A stretch of DNA of 64,000 nucleotides from Micromonospora arborensis (GTDB lineage: Bacteria > Actinomycetota > Actinomycetes > Mycobacteriales > Micromonosporaceae), in the NCBI RefSeq assembly GCF_003205615.1, contig NZ_PYBV01000003.1:139705-203704 (forward strand). Reading direction: 5' to 3'. Below the pieces are notes generated by a model that saw only the letters and a list, made by a program, of their open reading frames with translations, searched no databases and had not been told where the DNA came from. This document shows positions 9,301 through 21,656 of the stretch, piece after piece. Every line of letters starts with the position of its first letter. Positions within the stretch are counted from its first letter, which is position 1. Made by a program: the position numbers and the translations under genes.

Positions 9301-10025
9301 TGTCGCTCGCGGGCGAGGTCCCGGGCCGGTATGCCGTCGCCGCTGGCGCTGTCGGTACGCATCGCCCAGCCGACGCCGAGGGCGGCCCGCCGGACCGCCT
9401 CCGGCGTGCAGCCCGGGGCTTGCACCTCGACCACCCGGTCCCACAGGTCGTCGCCGTCGCGGCCGGTGCCGCTGGCGCTGAGGGCGGCGGCGTAGCCGGA
9501 CCGGCGCGGGCCGCGCACTGGTTCACCGGCGGCCGGCTCGGACCCGGCGGTCGAGTCGGTGGCCGGGTCGATGGTGTCGGCGCTCCAGCCGGGGTCGGTC
9601 AGCGGCAGGTCGCAGCAGACCACCTCGACGTCATGCTGTCGGGCCCAGCGGATCGCGGCCAGCTCCGGGGAGAAATCGGCGAACGGGTAGAAGCCCGTCG
9701 GCCCGTCCTCGCCGTGGCTGCCGACCAGGGCCAGCGGGGCCCGGGCGGCCGGGTCGGAAAGGTACGGCAGCCAGCGCTGGAAGTCGGCCGGCAGCTCGAT
9801 ACAGACCACCTCGGCTGCGGCGGCGTCCAGCAGCGCCGGGAGCACCGCCGCCAGGGCCGGACTGTGATGCCGCACCCCGATCAGGTACGGCCGGACGCAA
9901 CCGGCGAGCGCGTCGACCACGGCTCGTGGGTCGGCCGGCGTCGAATCGACCGTCGAAGGGTCGACCGTCATCGGGTCGACGGTCGGCGGCGCCCCACCGG
10001 GCAACGTGCGGGATGCGCTCGTCAC
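6318..10025 (-). CDS. DUF5682 (TIKI/TraB-like) - VWA fusion (YehM-YehP-like)
   Basis: The 1235-aa protein begins with a short TVDP repeat. A DUF5682-type domain follows, with GVRH (residues 50-53), a conserved IELP glutamate (E77) and a second GxxH, GAFH (262-265). A long alpha-helical middle comes next. The C-terminal VWA domain (about 1040-1220) has a complete MIDAS: DVSGS, the Thr of GGGTH and the Asp of SDFEEG. VWA domains usually bind a metal and partner proteins, and MoxR ATPases act with them. The start GTG 10025 overlaps the MoxR stop (GTGA). In E. coli the two halves are separate genes, yehM and yehP. Enzymatic activity of the N-terminal domain is only inferred. Confidence 0.85.
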   Translation of the reverse strand: MTSASRTLPGGAPPTVDPMTVDPSTVDSTPADPRAVVDALAGCVRPYLIGVRHHSPALAAVLPALLDAAAAEVVCIELPADFQRWLPYLSDPAARAPLALVGSHGEDGPTGFYPFADFSPELAAIRWARQHDVEVVCCDLPLTDPGWSADTIDPATDSTAGSEPAAGEPVRGPRRSGYAAALSASGTGRDGDDLWDRVVEVQAPGCTPEAVRRAALGVGWAMRTDSASGDGIPARDLARERHMRRVLAEAGADGRRVAAVIGAFHAPALLATPSTATGPTPTASTAGDATEAGSVRSVTTRPGPATTDGGTAITSLVPYAFDLLDSRSGYPAGIRDPRWQQSVFTAAGDPEQIRAAAARAVTDLCRELRSAGHTAGTGEAAETVRLCGDLARLRDLPAPGRGEVLEAVTTVLGQGELLGRGRALAKALEIVLVGAERGRIAPGTPRSGLGPAVEAELTALRLPNPDSPKSREVRLDPLRTELDGRREILLQRLQICGVGYGEPIAVSGTGDGTALTTRWQLAWTPSVAARLDLVGVRGVTAALAATGTLRDRFRREAADGGPTAAQLLTGLRDAARCDLPELVTDRLELATVVLPGTGTLPEMLAALDLLEALRRAHLPGTTADGRVRAAELAVVLLDAAVRGLPGLAGSDATADAAALVDLAVRAGEDRIGLRLDEALGHLTRAGSPLIQGAALAARVLLDLTGVEVLGTRVAGWIDAATGPDTRRQLHRLLGGLLTAAHPLLQSAPAALDPLLERIERLTDTEFLDRLPALRGGFDVLTPAARDRLLHTVADRLGDRLDLALSVPPEMLARWTAADLAGRAALIARHIPIPGTPSGSADTEPGPETPTGSADSEPDLDTSAAQLTPTDRWRLLLGRQPDRLPAGARRYALALDELYGAGQGEGATDLGQAAGGGGQGTSFPTAREWADELEALFGTSVREEVIARAAENGRTDVLAELDPAAVRPSMELLTSVLSLAGGLPEGHLAKLRPLVRRLVEELTKQLATQVRPALTGLSNPRPSRRPGGRINLARTLRANLQHTQRLDDGRTVVVPERPVFNTRTRREADWRLVLVVDVSGSMEASVVWSALTAAVLGGVPTLSTHFLAFSTEVVDLTDRVDDPLSLLLEVRVGGGTHIAAGLAHARSLVTVPSRTIVAVVSDFEEGYPLAGLLGEVRTLATSGVHLLGCAALNDRGAPCYSVPVAEQLVAAGMPVAALSPLELARWVGDRIRGGSR

Positions 10026-11212
10026 CGCAGGTTTTCCCGCAGATCCCAGAGCCGGCGCCACATCGCCGAGCCGTCCTCGGCGCGGCGGCGAACCGGGCCG
10101 TCCCAGTAGCCGAGCAGCCGGGCGTGGTCGTTCTGGTCGTCCTTGCGGACCACGCCGAGCAGGTGCCCGGGGACCAGGTCGAGCGCGTCCCCGCCGGGCA
10201 GGTACGCGGCGGCCAGCCCGAGCGACGCCGCCACCTGCACCGCCTCGGCGGTGGACATCACCGTGCCGGGCCGTTCCACGTCCCAGCCCTCACCCGACCG
10301 GCCGGAACGCAGGTCGCGGAACACGGTGACCAGGGCGTCCAGCACCGCGTCGTCCACGGCGTACGCCGCACCGGCGCGCTGCACGGCGGCGGTGGCCTGC
10401 CGGCGTACCAGGTCGGTCTCGGTGTCCACATCCGAGATCGGGTGGATGGTCTCGAAGTTGAACCGACGCTTGAGGGCAGAGGACATCTCCGACACGCCCC
10501 GGTCCCGCAGGTTGGCGGTGGCGATCACGCTGAACCCGGGTGCCGCGCGGATCAGGCCGTCCTCGGTGCCGCTCAGCTCCGGTACGTTCATCCGCCGGTC
10601 GGACAGGATGGACACCAGCGCGTCCTGCACCTCGGGCAGGCAGCGGGTGACCTCCTCGATCCGGACGACCCGGCCGGTACGCATCGCGGTCAGCACCGGC
10701 GAGTCGACCAGCGCCTGGGGGGTCGGGCCCTGGGCGAGCAGCAGGGCGTAGTTCCAGCCGTACCGGAAGGCGTCCTCGGTGGTGCCGGCGGTGCCCTGCA
10801 CGGTCAGCGCGCTGGTGCCGCAGACCGCGGCGGCCAGCAGCTCGGACAGCATGGACTTGGCGGTACCGGGCTCACCGACCAGCAGCAGGCCCCGCTCGCC
10901 GGCCAGGGTGACCACGCACCGCTCGACCAGGCTCCGTTCGCCGACGAACTTCGCCGGGATGGTCATGCTGGCCGGCAGTTCGGTGTCGGCCGGGCAGGTG
11001 CGCCGGTCGGCGGGCAGCTGCAGCGCCTCGCCGTCGCTGCCCCGGATGAAGGTGACCACGGCGCGCGGGGTCAACGCCCAACCCGGTGGCCTGGCCCCGT
11101 CGTCGTACGCGGCCAGGAACGCCAACTCGTCGGCGTACCGCTGTTCGGCGGAGAGGACCTGGGCGGCGGTCTCCGGCGCCACGGTGGAGCGGACGTGTTC
11201 CGTCACGGTCAC
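10022..11212 (-). CDS. MoxR-family AAA+ ATPase (YehL-like)
   Basis: The 396-aa protein has Walker A GEPGTAKS (residues 113-120). A Walker B-like strand ends in RIEE (184-187), with Glu where most MoxR proteins have Asp. Sensor-1 Asn lies in IATANLRDRG, with arginine-rich SALKRRF after it. MoxR ATPases are chaperone-like remodellers that act on VWA-domain partners, and here the next gene supplies the VWA domain. GTG start at 11212 has a good site (GAGGAA) five bases upstream. It lies 34 bases after the 1678-aa gene and overlaps the next gene by four bases. Placement in the YehL subfamily is inferred from the neighbours and length. Confidence 0.9.
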   Translation of the reverse strand: MTVTEHVRSTVAPETAAQVLSAEQRYADELAFLAAYDDGARPPGWALTPRAVVTFIRGSDGEALQLPADRRTCPADTELPASMTIPAKFVGERSLVERCVVTLAGERGLLLVGEPGTAKSMLSELLAAAVCGTSALTVQGTAGTTEDAFRYGWNYALLLAQGPTPQALVDSPVLTAMRTGRVVRIEEVTRCLPEVQDALVSILSDRRMNVPELSGTEDGLIRAAPGFSVIATANLRDRGVSEMSSALKRRFNFETIHPISDVDTETDLVRRQATAAVQRAGAAYAVDDAVLDALVTVFRDLRSGRSGEGWDVERPGTVMSTAEAVQVAASLGLAAAYLPGGDALDLVPGHLLGVVRKDDQNDHARLLGYWDGPVRRRAEDGSAMWRRLWDLRENLR

Positions 11213-11246
11213 TGATGTTCCTCGATCTCTGTCTGGTTCGGGCGGG

Positions 11247-14200
11247 TCAGCGGCGGGGGCCGCGGGTGGGCAGGTTGTCGAATCGGGGCCGGTCGCCGTC
11301 GCGGAGGCGTTGCCAGGCCCGCCGGTAGAGGTGGGCGGCCGGCTCGAACGGGACGGTCACGCTGAGTGCGGCCGTACCGTCCGGTGCGAGGCCGAACAGG
11401 CTGGTCTTCCAGGCCTCGATCGGTTTCTGCCCGTGGCCGCGCTCCAGCCACGGGCCGGGCAGGAACAGTGACCGGCCGGCCCGGGATCGGCTGGCCTCGA
11501 CGACCAGTTCGGTGCCGGCCAGTTCGGCGCGGGCCGCCTTCAGCCGGGCTGGCTTCCAGCCGGTCCACTTCGTCGTGTCACGGTCGGTCGGGTCCGGCAT
11601 GGCCAGCAGCATCAGGTACACCGCCGCCGCGTCGGCGCCCAGGCCGTTTTCGCCGGCTGCCTCGGCAACGAGATCGGGCACCGACCGGGTCGGGTCCTGC
11701 GGCCACCAGGTCCCGTCCGCCGCCCGCGCGCCGCCGACCGGCTCCCCCGGATCGCCGAGCAGCGCCGCGAAGCGTGGGTCGCGGGCCAGTCGAAGCGCCA
11801 CCTCCATCGGGTACGGCTTGGTTGCGTTCGCCCGCAGCGCCGGCAGGTACGGGTCCGTCCCGTCGACGTTGAGCAGGTCCGGCCGCAGCGCGGGCGAGGG
11901 TCGGGTGTCGGCGGTGGCCAGGACGATGGCGCCGTAGCGTTCCCAGCCCGGGCCGGTTTCCGACGGGGTGCCGGCCACCTGGCGGAACGCGGGCAGGGAG
12001 ACGTACTCGTTGAGGTCGAGCAGCAGGTGCGGGTTGGCCAGCCGATCCCGGGTCTGAGCCAGCGCGGCGGGCAGTGCGGCCCGGCACGGATCGCCGGCCG
12101 GGGTGTGGTGGGCGACCCAGGCGGCCAGGGTGACCGCGGAGCACAGCACCTCTCCGGTGAAACCCGTTGGCTGACCGTCAGCCGGGTGGGCCCGATCGCC
12201 CAGGATCCCGAAGGTCAGGTCGGTGCTCAGCTCGGCCGAGCGGGCGGGGTCGACCAGCGCCGGCAACGCCTTCGTGGGTGCCCAGTCGGTGCGGACCGCG
12301 CGCACCGCGTCGACGAGGAGCTGTTCGGGTACCACAGCCCGGCGCCCCACGGCGGCGTTCCAGACCCTCGCGGCGGCGGCCACGTCCACACCGTCGGTCC
12401 ACAGCCGAGCCGGGTCGTCCGGCAGCAGCGCCGAGACCGCGGCCAGCCGGACCGCCAGGCTTGACTCGTGCAGTAACTCGTAGGCCACGTTGACCGCGCG
12501 GCCCTGCTTGATTCCGAGAGCCTTGAGCAACTCGGGCGTGGCGGGGTTCATCGAGTTTCCGGACAGCAGGCCGGCCAACACCAGCTTCCCGGCGGTGGGG
12601 GTGACGCCGGTCAGCTCGGCGAACTGCTCGGCCGCTTCCGGCCGCCAGGGCAGTGGGCCGCGCACGGCCCACTCGGTGAGCAGACCGGTCAGCCAACCGG
12701 CCGGCCGTTCGGCACCGACCGGCGCCGAAAATCGCACCGTGTACGGCTCGGGCACGGCGAACACGCCGGCCGGGTCGTGGTACAGCGCGTCGAAGAGGTA
12801 ACCGCCGCCGGTGCCGGTGTGGCTGAGCACGGCGATGAACGCCCCGTCGGGCAGCGGCAGGATGCCCGGCCGGGGGGATCGGCGTGCGCCGTCGGGGTTG
12901 GTGAGGTCGTCGTCGCGCAGGTACAGCGAGAATCGACGCCAGCGGGCTGGTTCGGCCGCCGTGCTCAAGTCGAGCCGGTCCAGCTCGGTGAGCAGGGCGC
13001 GCAGCGTCTCCCGGTGTTCGTCCGGGGTGACCGCCGCGACCGCCCGGTAGGCGACAGCGGCGACAGCGCCCAGCACGTCCCACCAGTCCAGAGTGACCGG
13101 CAGCGGCGGCCCGTCGAGGTGCAGCCGTACGGCGGGTTCGTTCCCGGTGACGGCGGATCGTTGGGCGGCGATCACCTGGAACTGGGTGAAGGCGTGGGTC
13201 GAGTTGCTCGCACTGAAGGCGGGGCGCAGACCGTCCAGCGCCAGCCTGAGCTGCTCGTCGGTTGGTCCGCTCGCGGCGGCCGCCGGTGCCACCGCCTTCG
13301 GGGCGGACAGCGACCTGGTGAGCCGCTCGCCGACCGCCTCCAGGTCGGTGCGCACGTTGGCGGCCAGCCGCAGCACGCCGGCCACCCCGGCCAACAGCGC
13401 GTCATGGCTGATCGTCGGCAGCGTGGAGCGGACCAGTTCGACCAACGCGTCCTCGCCATCGGCGGTGGCGGGTGCGTTGCCCGATGGGCCGACCACGGAT
13501 CCCGGGAGGGCGATGGGAAGGCCGGTGCTGGACGGCGGGGCCACGGTCAACCCGGATCGGGTCGTCGCCCGGGCTGCGGCCCGTGCGGCAGCCTCGGCCA
13601 AGGCGGCGCGGCGTTCGTCGAGGGCAGCCTTGAACAGCGTGGCGGCGATGTCCCGGTCCACCCGGCGCAGGGCCGCGGAGCCGGCCGGATCCCGGTGCAG
13701 CATGTTGCCGAGGAACTCCCGCCTCGGCAGCGGGACCACCCGGGCGGTGTAGGGCCGACCGGACGTCGTTCCGGCGGTGGCTGACACCACACCGTCCGGG
13801 TCGACCAGGACGAAACCCTCGAGGACGGCCCGTGGCCGGTCGTCGCCGGGCAGCATCAGCGCGGCGATCGGTTCCTGTCCCGGGGCCACGGTGACGGTAC
13901 GGCCGGCCAGGTCCTCGCCGCGCACCGCGCCGTCCGGCAGGGTGACCACCCGCCAGCCGAGGAGACCGTCCACCGGAGCGGCGGCCGGGGTGACCCGGTC
14001 GGACAGGGCCGGCCGTAGCCAGCTGGCCGACTCGTGGAGGCGGCTTCCGCTCACCGGCGACTCGGTCAGGAACCGGGGCAGGCTGCGCCGACCGTGGGTG
14101 TTGCTGGCCGGGTCGTACTCGCGCCAGCCGTAGTCGCTGTCCTCGTGGCGGTAGACCCAGTAGGAGGTGCCGTCGGTGATGACCGGCAGCTCCACCGGGA

Positions 14201-16283
14201 CAGCGGTGTCACCGGGGTGCAGCACGCCGTCGCCGGTGGTCCGTCCGCCGCCGGCCAGCGGCAGGGTGACCTTGTTCGGGTGCCGCCGGTTGCGAAGACT
14301 GCCGTTGATGGCCTGCGGCTCGCCGGGCGACGAGTGCCAGTAGCCGCACAGGTCGTAGTTGAACGACCGGGATTGCCAGAAGACAAGCAGTTGGCCGTCG
14401 ACGTAGTGGTAACCGGGCTGGTGCCACATGTCGCCGGCCGGGATGCGCAGGTCGTGGCGGAGCACGATGCCCTCGGCGCCGAGCACGCGCACCGTGGTCG
14501 GCCCGCCCATGATCACGTACGGCCAGGCGTCCTGCTGGGTCACCTCGATCCGCCGGTCGCCGCCGGTCACCTCCTGCCAGGCCTGCTCCCAGTCCGGCCA
14601 GCCCAGCTCGTCGAGGAGCCCGCCGCGCAGGCTGCGGGCGACGTGCTCCGCGAGGTCGACGTCGAGGACCTGCCTGAGCTCGCTGGCCGCAGCCTGCGCG
14701 GCGGGCCCGTCGAGGTCGTCGAAGACCAGCCGCAACGCCTCGACCGGGAGGTTGCCCAGCCACTTCACCGCCTCCGGAAGGTACGGCAGCCCGGTGGTGA
14801 ACCGGTCGCGGATCCGGGCCCGCAGCCAGTCGGTCAGCAACGGCCGGACGCCCCGCGTCCCGGCCAGCCGGCGCTGGGCCTGCTTCTGGTCGTCGGCCTG
14901 GTCGAGACCTCGGCGCAGAGCCGCGGTGAACCGGTCGTCGCCGGCCAGGGCGAGCAACTCCCGCTCTCCCTCGGTATTCACCCAACGCGCCAGGTCCAGG
15001 GTGTCGCGTTCCTTCGGCGGAGCCACCGGCAGGTCGAGGGTGAGCAGCAGGTCGAGCAGGTCCAGGTCGCCGGCGACGGCGAGGGCCTCGCCGCTGTCCG
15101 CCAGCTCGGCGCGCAGCCGGGCGGCCATCCGCTCGACGAGTGGGTACAGCTCCCGCACTGGCCGGTGGCGGTCCAGGTTGGTCCGATTCAGGAAGCGGCG
15201 CAGCCAGCCGACGGAGCCGTCCTGCGGACGGGCCGCGTCCGGCACCTCCGGGTCGGAGAGTCCGGCGAGCGCACCGGTGTTGGCCAACAAGGTCAGCCAC
15301 ATCGCCAGGTTGTTCTGGTTGGCGGGCATCAGATCGAGCAGGCTGCCACGGATCGCCGGGTCGCGACCGGCCAGCGCCGTCACCGCCGGCAGGTGCACCT
15401 TCCACCAGCCGGCCGGCGCCTCGGCGGCCACCGGCAGCCGCAGCAGCTCGGCCAGGTAGGCCGCCTCGCGGTCGGCGACGGCGGCGGCGCCGGCCGCACC
15501 AGCGGCCTTGGTGGCGGCCCGGACCAGCCGCTGCACCGCGTTGGCCAACTGCGCGGAGGGAACCACGCCGGCGGCCGCTGCCCGCAGCGCCAGCCGGCAG
15601 AACCGCTCCAGCGTCTCGTCGGCCGGCAACTGGGCGGACAGCTCCTTCGCGTGGCCGGCCAGCGCGGTCGCGGAGACCACCTTGGCCGCCGCGAACTCCA
15701 CGTAGACCTCGTCCAGCCGGTTCAGGTCGACCGGCAGGCCGTGCTGCGCCTCCGCCTTGCGCGCCTTGTTGAACAACTGCGTCGCGTAGGTGTCCTGTCC
15801 GGCGGCCAGGAACACCCGCGCCGCCTGCTCGAAGAACGTCGGCAGGAAGTGCGGCAGCGTACGGGCGAAGCGGTCGGCGAGGCTCTGGTGCCCATCCAGG
15901 GCGGCCTTCGGCCGCGACCGGACCTGCTTGGCCAGCTTCTGCAGCTCCGGCACCACCGCCAACGCGTGCCGGCCGTCCGCCGGGTGGTGCACCAGCACCC
16001 ACTCGGGGAAGGCCAGCGGGCGGCGGGGGCCCAGCCCGACGAGGGCCGGCTCGGCGCCCGGCGTCAGACCGAGGAACCCGACGGCCATGTCCTCGCCCTC
16101 GCCGAGGGCCGCGTCGACCAGGCGGACCACCGGCCGGTCGTCGAGAGCCGGGTGCCGGTAGGTGCGGGCGGTGAGGGGCACCGCCCGGTCGCCGGCGCCG
16201 GCGGTGCCGATCGGCAGCACCGCGCCGGCGGTCAGCAGGCTCTCCGCCGACGTCCCGTCCGAGGTGGTCGTCATCCCGGTCAC
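11247..16283 (-). CDS. Giant protein of unknown function in the MoxR-VWA-SWIM operon
   Basis: I do not recognise this 1678-aa protein. It has no signal peptide or membrane segment. The N-terminal half (about 100-650) is alpha-helical and Ala/Leu-rich, looking like a repeat solenoid. The middle (about 650-880) is rich in W, Y, H and G (for example FWQSRSFNYDLCGYWH) and could be a beta-propeller-like or lectin-like domain. After an Ala/Arg-rich coil the C-terminal part (about 1050-1678) is again helical and ends with a conserved-looking WTGWKPARL and FLPGPWLERG region. GTG 16283 overlaps the upstream stop (GTGA). ATG 16274 is the alternative. Its place directly before moxR suggests a substrate, scaffold or sensor for the ATPase. 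Confidence 0.8.
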   Translation of the reverse strand: MTGMTTTSDGTSAESLLTAGAVLPIGTAGAGDRAVPLTARTYRHPALDDRPVVRLVDAALGEGEDMAVGFLGLTPGAEPALVGLGPRRPLAFPEWVLVHHPADGRHALAVVPELQKLAKQVRSRPKAALDGHQSLADRFARTLPHFLPTFFEQAARVFLAAGQDTYATQLFNKARKAEAQHGLPVDLNRLDEVYVEFAAAKVVSATALAGHAKELSAQLPADETLERFCRLALRAAAAGVVPSAQLANAVQRLVRAATKAAGAAGAAAVADREAAYLAELLRLPVAAEAPAGWWKVHLPAVTALAGRDPAIRGSLLDLMPANQNNLAMWLTLLANTGALAGLSDPEVPDAARPQDGSVGWLRRFLNRTNLDRHRPVRELYPLVERMAARLRAELADSGEALAVAGDLDLLDLLLTLDLPVAPPKERDTLDLARWVNTEGERELLALAGDDRFTAALRRGLDQADDQKQAQRRLAGTRGVRPLLTDWLRARIRDRFTTGLPYLPEAVKWLGNLPVEALRLVFDDLDGPAAQAAASELRQVLDVDLAEHVARSLRGGLLDELGWPDWEQAWQEVTGGDRRIEVTQQDAWPYVIMGGPTTVRVLGAEGIVLRHDLRIPAGDMWHQPGYHYVDGQLLVFWQSRSFNYDLCGYWHSSPGEPQAINGSLRNRRHPNKVTLPLAGGGRTTGDGVLHPGDTAVPVELPVITDGTSYWVYRHEDSDYGWREYDPASNTHGRRSLPRFLTESPVSGSRLHESASWLRPALSDRVTPAAAPVDGLLGWRVVTLPDGAVRGEDLAGRTVTVAPGQEPIAALMLPGDDRPRAVLEGFVLVDPDGVVSATAGTTSGRPYTARVVPLPRREFLGNMLHRDPAGSAALRRVDRDIAATLFKAALDERRAALAEAAARAAARATTRSGLTVAPPSSTGLPIALPGSVVGPSGNAPATADGEDALVELVRSTLPTISHDALLAGVAGVLRLAANVRTDLEAVGERLTRSLSAPKAVAPAAAASGPTDEQLRLALDGLRPAFSASNSTHAFTQFQVIAAQRSAVTGNEPAVRLHLDGPPLPVTLDWWDVLGAVAAVAYRAVAAVTPDEHRETLRALLTELDRLDLSTAAEPARWRRFSLYLRDDDLTNPDGARRSPRPGILPLPDGAFIAVLSHTGTGGGYLFDALYHDPAGVFAVPEPYTVRFSAPVGAERPAGWLTGLLTEWAVRGPLPWRPEAAEQFAELTGVTPTAGKLVLAGLLSGNSMNPATPELLKALGIKQGRAVNVAYELLHESSLAVRLAAVSALLPDDPARLWTDGVDVAAAARVWNAAVGRRAVVPEQLLVDAVRAVRTDWAPTKALPALVDPARSAELSTDLTFGILGDRAHPADGQPTGFTGEVLCSAVTLAAWVAHHTPAGDPCRAALPAALAQTRDRLANPHLLLDLNEYVSLPAFRQVAGTPSETGPGWERYGAIVLATADTRPSPALRPDLLNVDGTDPYLPALRANATKPYPMEVALRLARDPRFAALLGDPGEPVGGARAADGTWWPQDPTRSVPDLVAEAAGENGLGADAAAVYLMLLAMPDPTDRDTTKWTGWKPARLKAARAELAGTELVVEASRSRAGRSLFLPGPWLERGHGQKPIEAWKTSLFGLAPDGTAALSVTVPFEPAAHLYRRAWQRLRDGDRPRFDNLPTRGPRR

Positions 16284-17137
16284 GCCTTCTCCCTCATTCG
16301 GGTCGGAGCGCCGGACAGGGCCGTCGCCATCCGTATTCCTTCCGACCAGGCCACCGGCCCGACCTCGGTCAACCGCAACGTCGGCCCGTCCACGACGGAC
16401 CAGGAGAGGTTGCCGAGCGTCGCCTCGGGGTCCCAGTAGTCCTCGTCGAACCACATGGCGGCCTCGACCGTGCGGCCGGCCTCCCAGACCCGGCACTTGA
16501 CCTGGGAGCCGGAGACCCGGAAGCCGAGCGTGGCGGCCCGGGCGGCCAGCCGGTTGGGGACCGTGGTGCCGTGGAAGTCGTTGATCGTGGTATCCCGGTC
16601 CTTCAGGTTGGCCGGCCTGACCCAGGTGTCCCGGCGTAATTGCTCGACCCGCTGGGTGACGTCCAGTTCGTCGGCGAACTCGCGCAGGTCCGCCAGATCG
16701 GGCACGCGCACCGGGTGGGGCAGCGTGGCGGTGACCGGCGAGAGCCGGACGGTGTCCCCGTCGAGGTTGACCACGCGCAGGTCACCGGTGTCCGTGACGT
16801 CCCGCAGGAAGCCCGGCTCGGCCGGGTCGTCCCCGAGCACCACCAGGTCGCGCAGCGCGCCCTGCCAGGCCGGGTCCGGCCAGACCCGGGCCAGCAGCCC
16901 GGTCGGCACCGGCAGCGAGGACACCACCCAGGTGTCGACCCGCGCCAGGCATTCGGCGGTGTGCCGATCCAGCCACTGGCTGAGCTGGCGCAACCGGTCC
17001 ACCGCGGGGTCGTCGCGCAGCGCCTTCGGGAGCGTCTTCAGTGGACGACCGCTGGCCCGTGAGCCGGTGGATCGTGCCGCCACCCTTCCGTCCACAAGAG
17101 AGATCTCGTACGAGTCTCCCACCGCTACCCAGCCCAT
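16280..17137 (-). CDS. DUF4132-like protein (MolR/YehI C-terminal-like)
   Basis: The 285-aa protein resembles the DUF4132 region of E. coli MolR and YehI. It has a W..ALRDLVV segment near residues 90-100, then LRVVNLDG. Next is a LPHPVRVPDLADL...QRVEQLRRDTW stretch near 140-175, which matches the family pattern of HP, an acidic helix and QL.R. It starts with MGWVAVGDSYEISLVDG, so it is not a fragment cut by a frameshift. It leads the operon, with 132 bases upstream before glgB, and its stop overlaps the start of the giant gene (GTGA). MolR was once linked to molybdate regulation, but molecular function is unknown. The DUF4132 call is by eye. Confidence 0.65.
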   Translation of the reverse strand: MGWVAVGDSYEISLVDGRVAARSTGSRASGRPLKTLPKALRDDPAVDRLRQLSQWLDRHTAECLARVDTWVVSSLPVPTGLLARVWPDPAWQGALRDLVVLGDDPAEPGFLRDVTDTGDLRVVNLDGDTVRLSPVTATLPHPVRVPDLADLREFADELDVTQRVEQLRRDTWVRPANLKDRDTTINDFHGTTVPNRLAARAATLGFRVSGSQVKCRVWEAGRTVEAAMWFDEDYWDPEATLGNLSWSVVDGPTLRLTEVGPVAWSEGIRMATALSGAPTRMREKA

Positions 17138-17269
17138 CAGGACCGCCCTCCCCAGTGGCAGATCGGCCGGATTGCGTGGCGAATTGGCCGAGACTGATCA
17201 ACGAGGGGGGAGGCTAACAGTAGTGACCGACACGACAGTCACCCGTCGGCCGGGCGGCGGTGGGGGAGC

Positions 17270-21510
<4,241 letters not shown>

Positions 21511-21616
21511 CCCGCCAACCTACTGCGCGAGATCCGTTCGCGCGCGGTCAAGCACGCGACGTTGGGGAGCGGGCGCGACCGATAGAACTCATCAAGGGCG
21601 GCTGCATGCCTTCTAC

Positions 21617-21639
21617 GTGTCGCGTATCATATGTGACAC
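21617..21639. promoter_or_regulatory. Imperfect palindrome, likely vapB operator
   Basis: GTGTC at 21617-21621 is mirrored by GACAC at 21635-21639, with partly symmetric TAT/ATA bases between. It ends 17 bases before the vapB-like ATG. Antitoxins of this type repress their own promoter by binding palindromes near the start, so this is a likely autoregulatory site. A further ACGTGACA follows directly. Binding is inferred. Confidence 0.5.
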
Positions 21640-21656
21640 GTGACAGGGGGTCGGGT

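Noticed and set aside
14034..16439. 801-codon plus-strand frame
   Set aside because: Antisense to the 1678-aa gene; low-complexity Gln/Arg/Gly translation without motifs.
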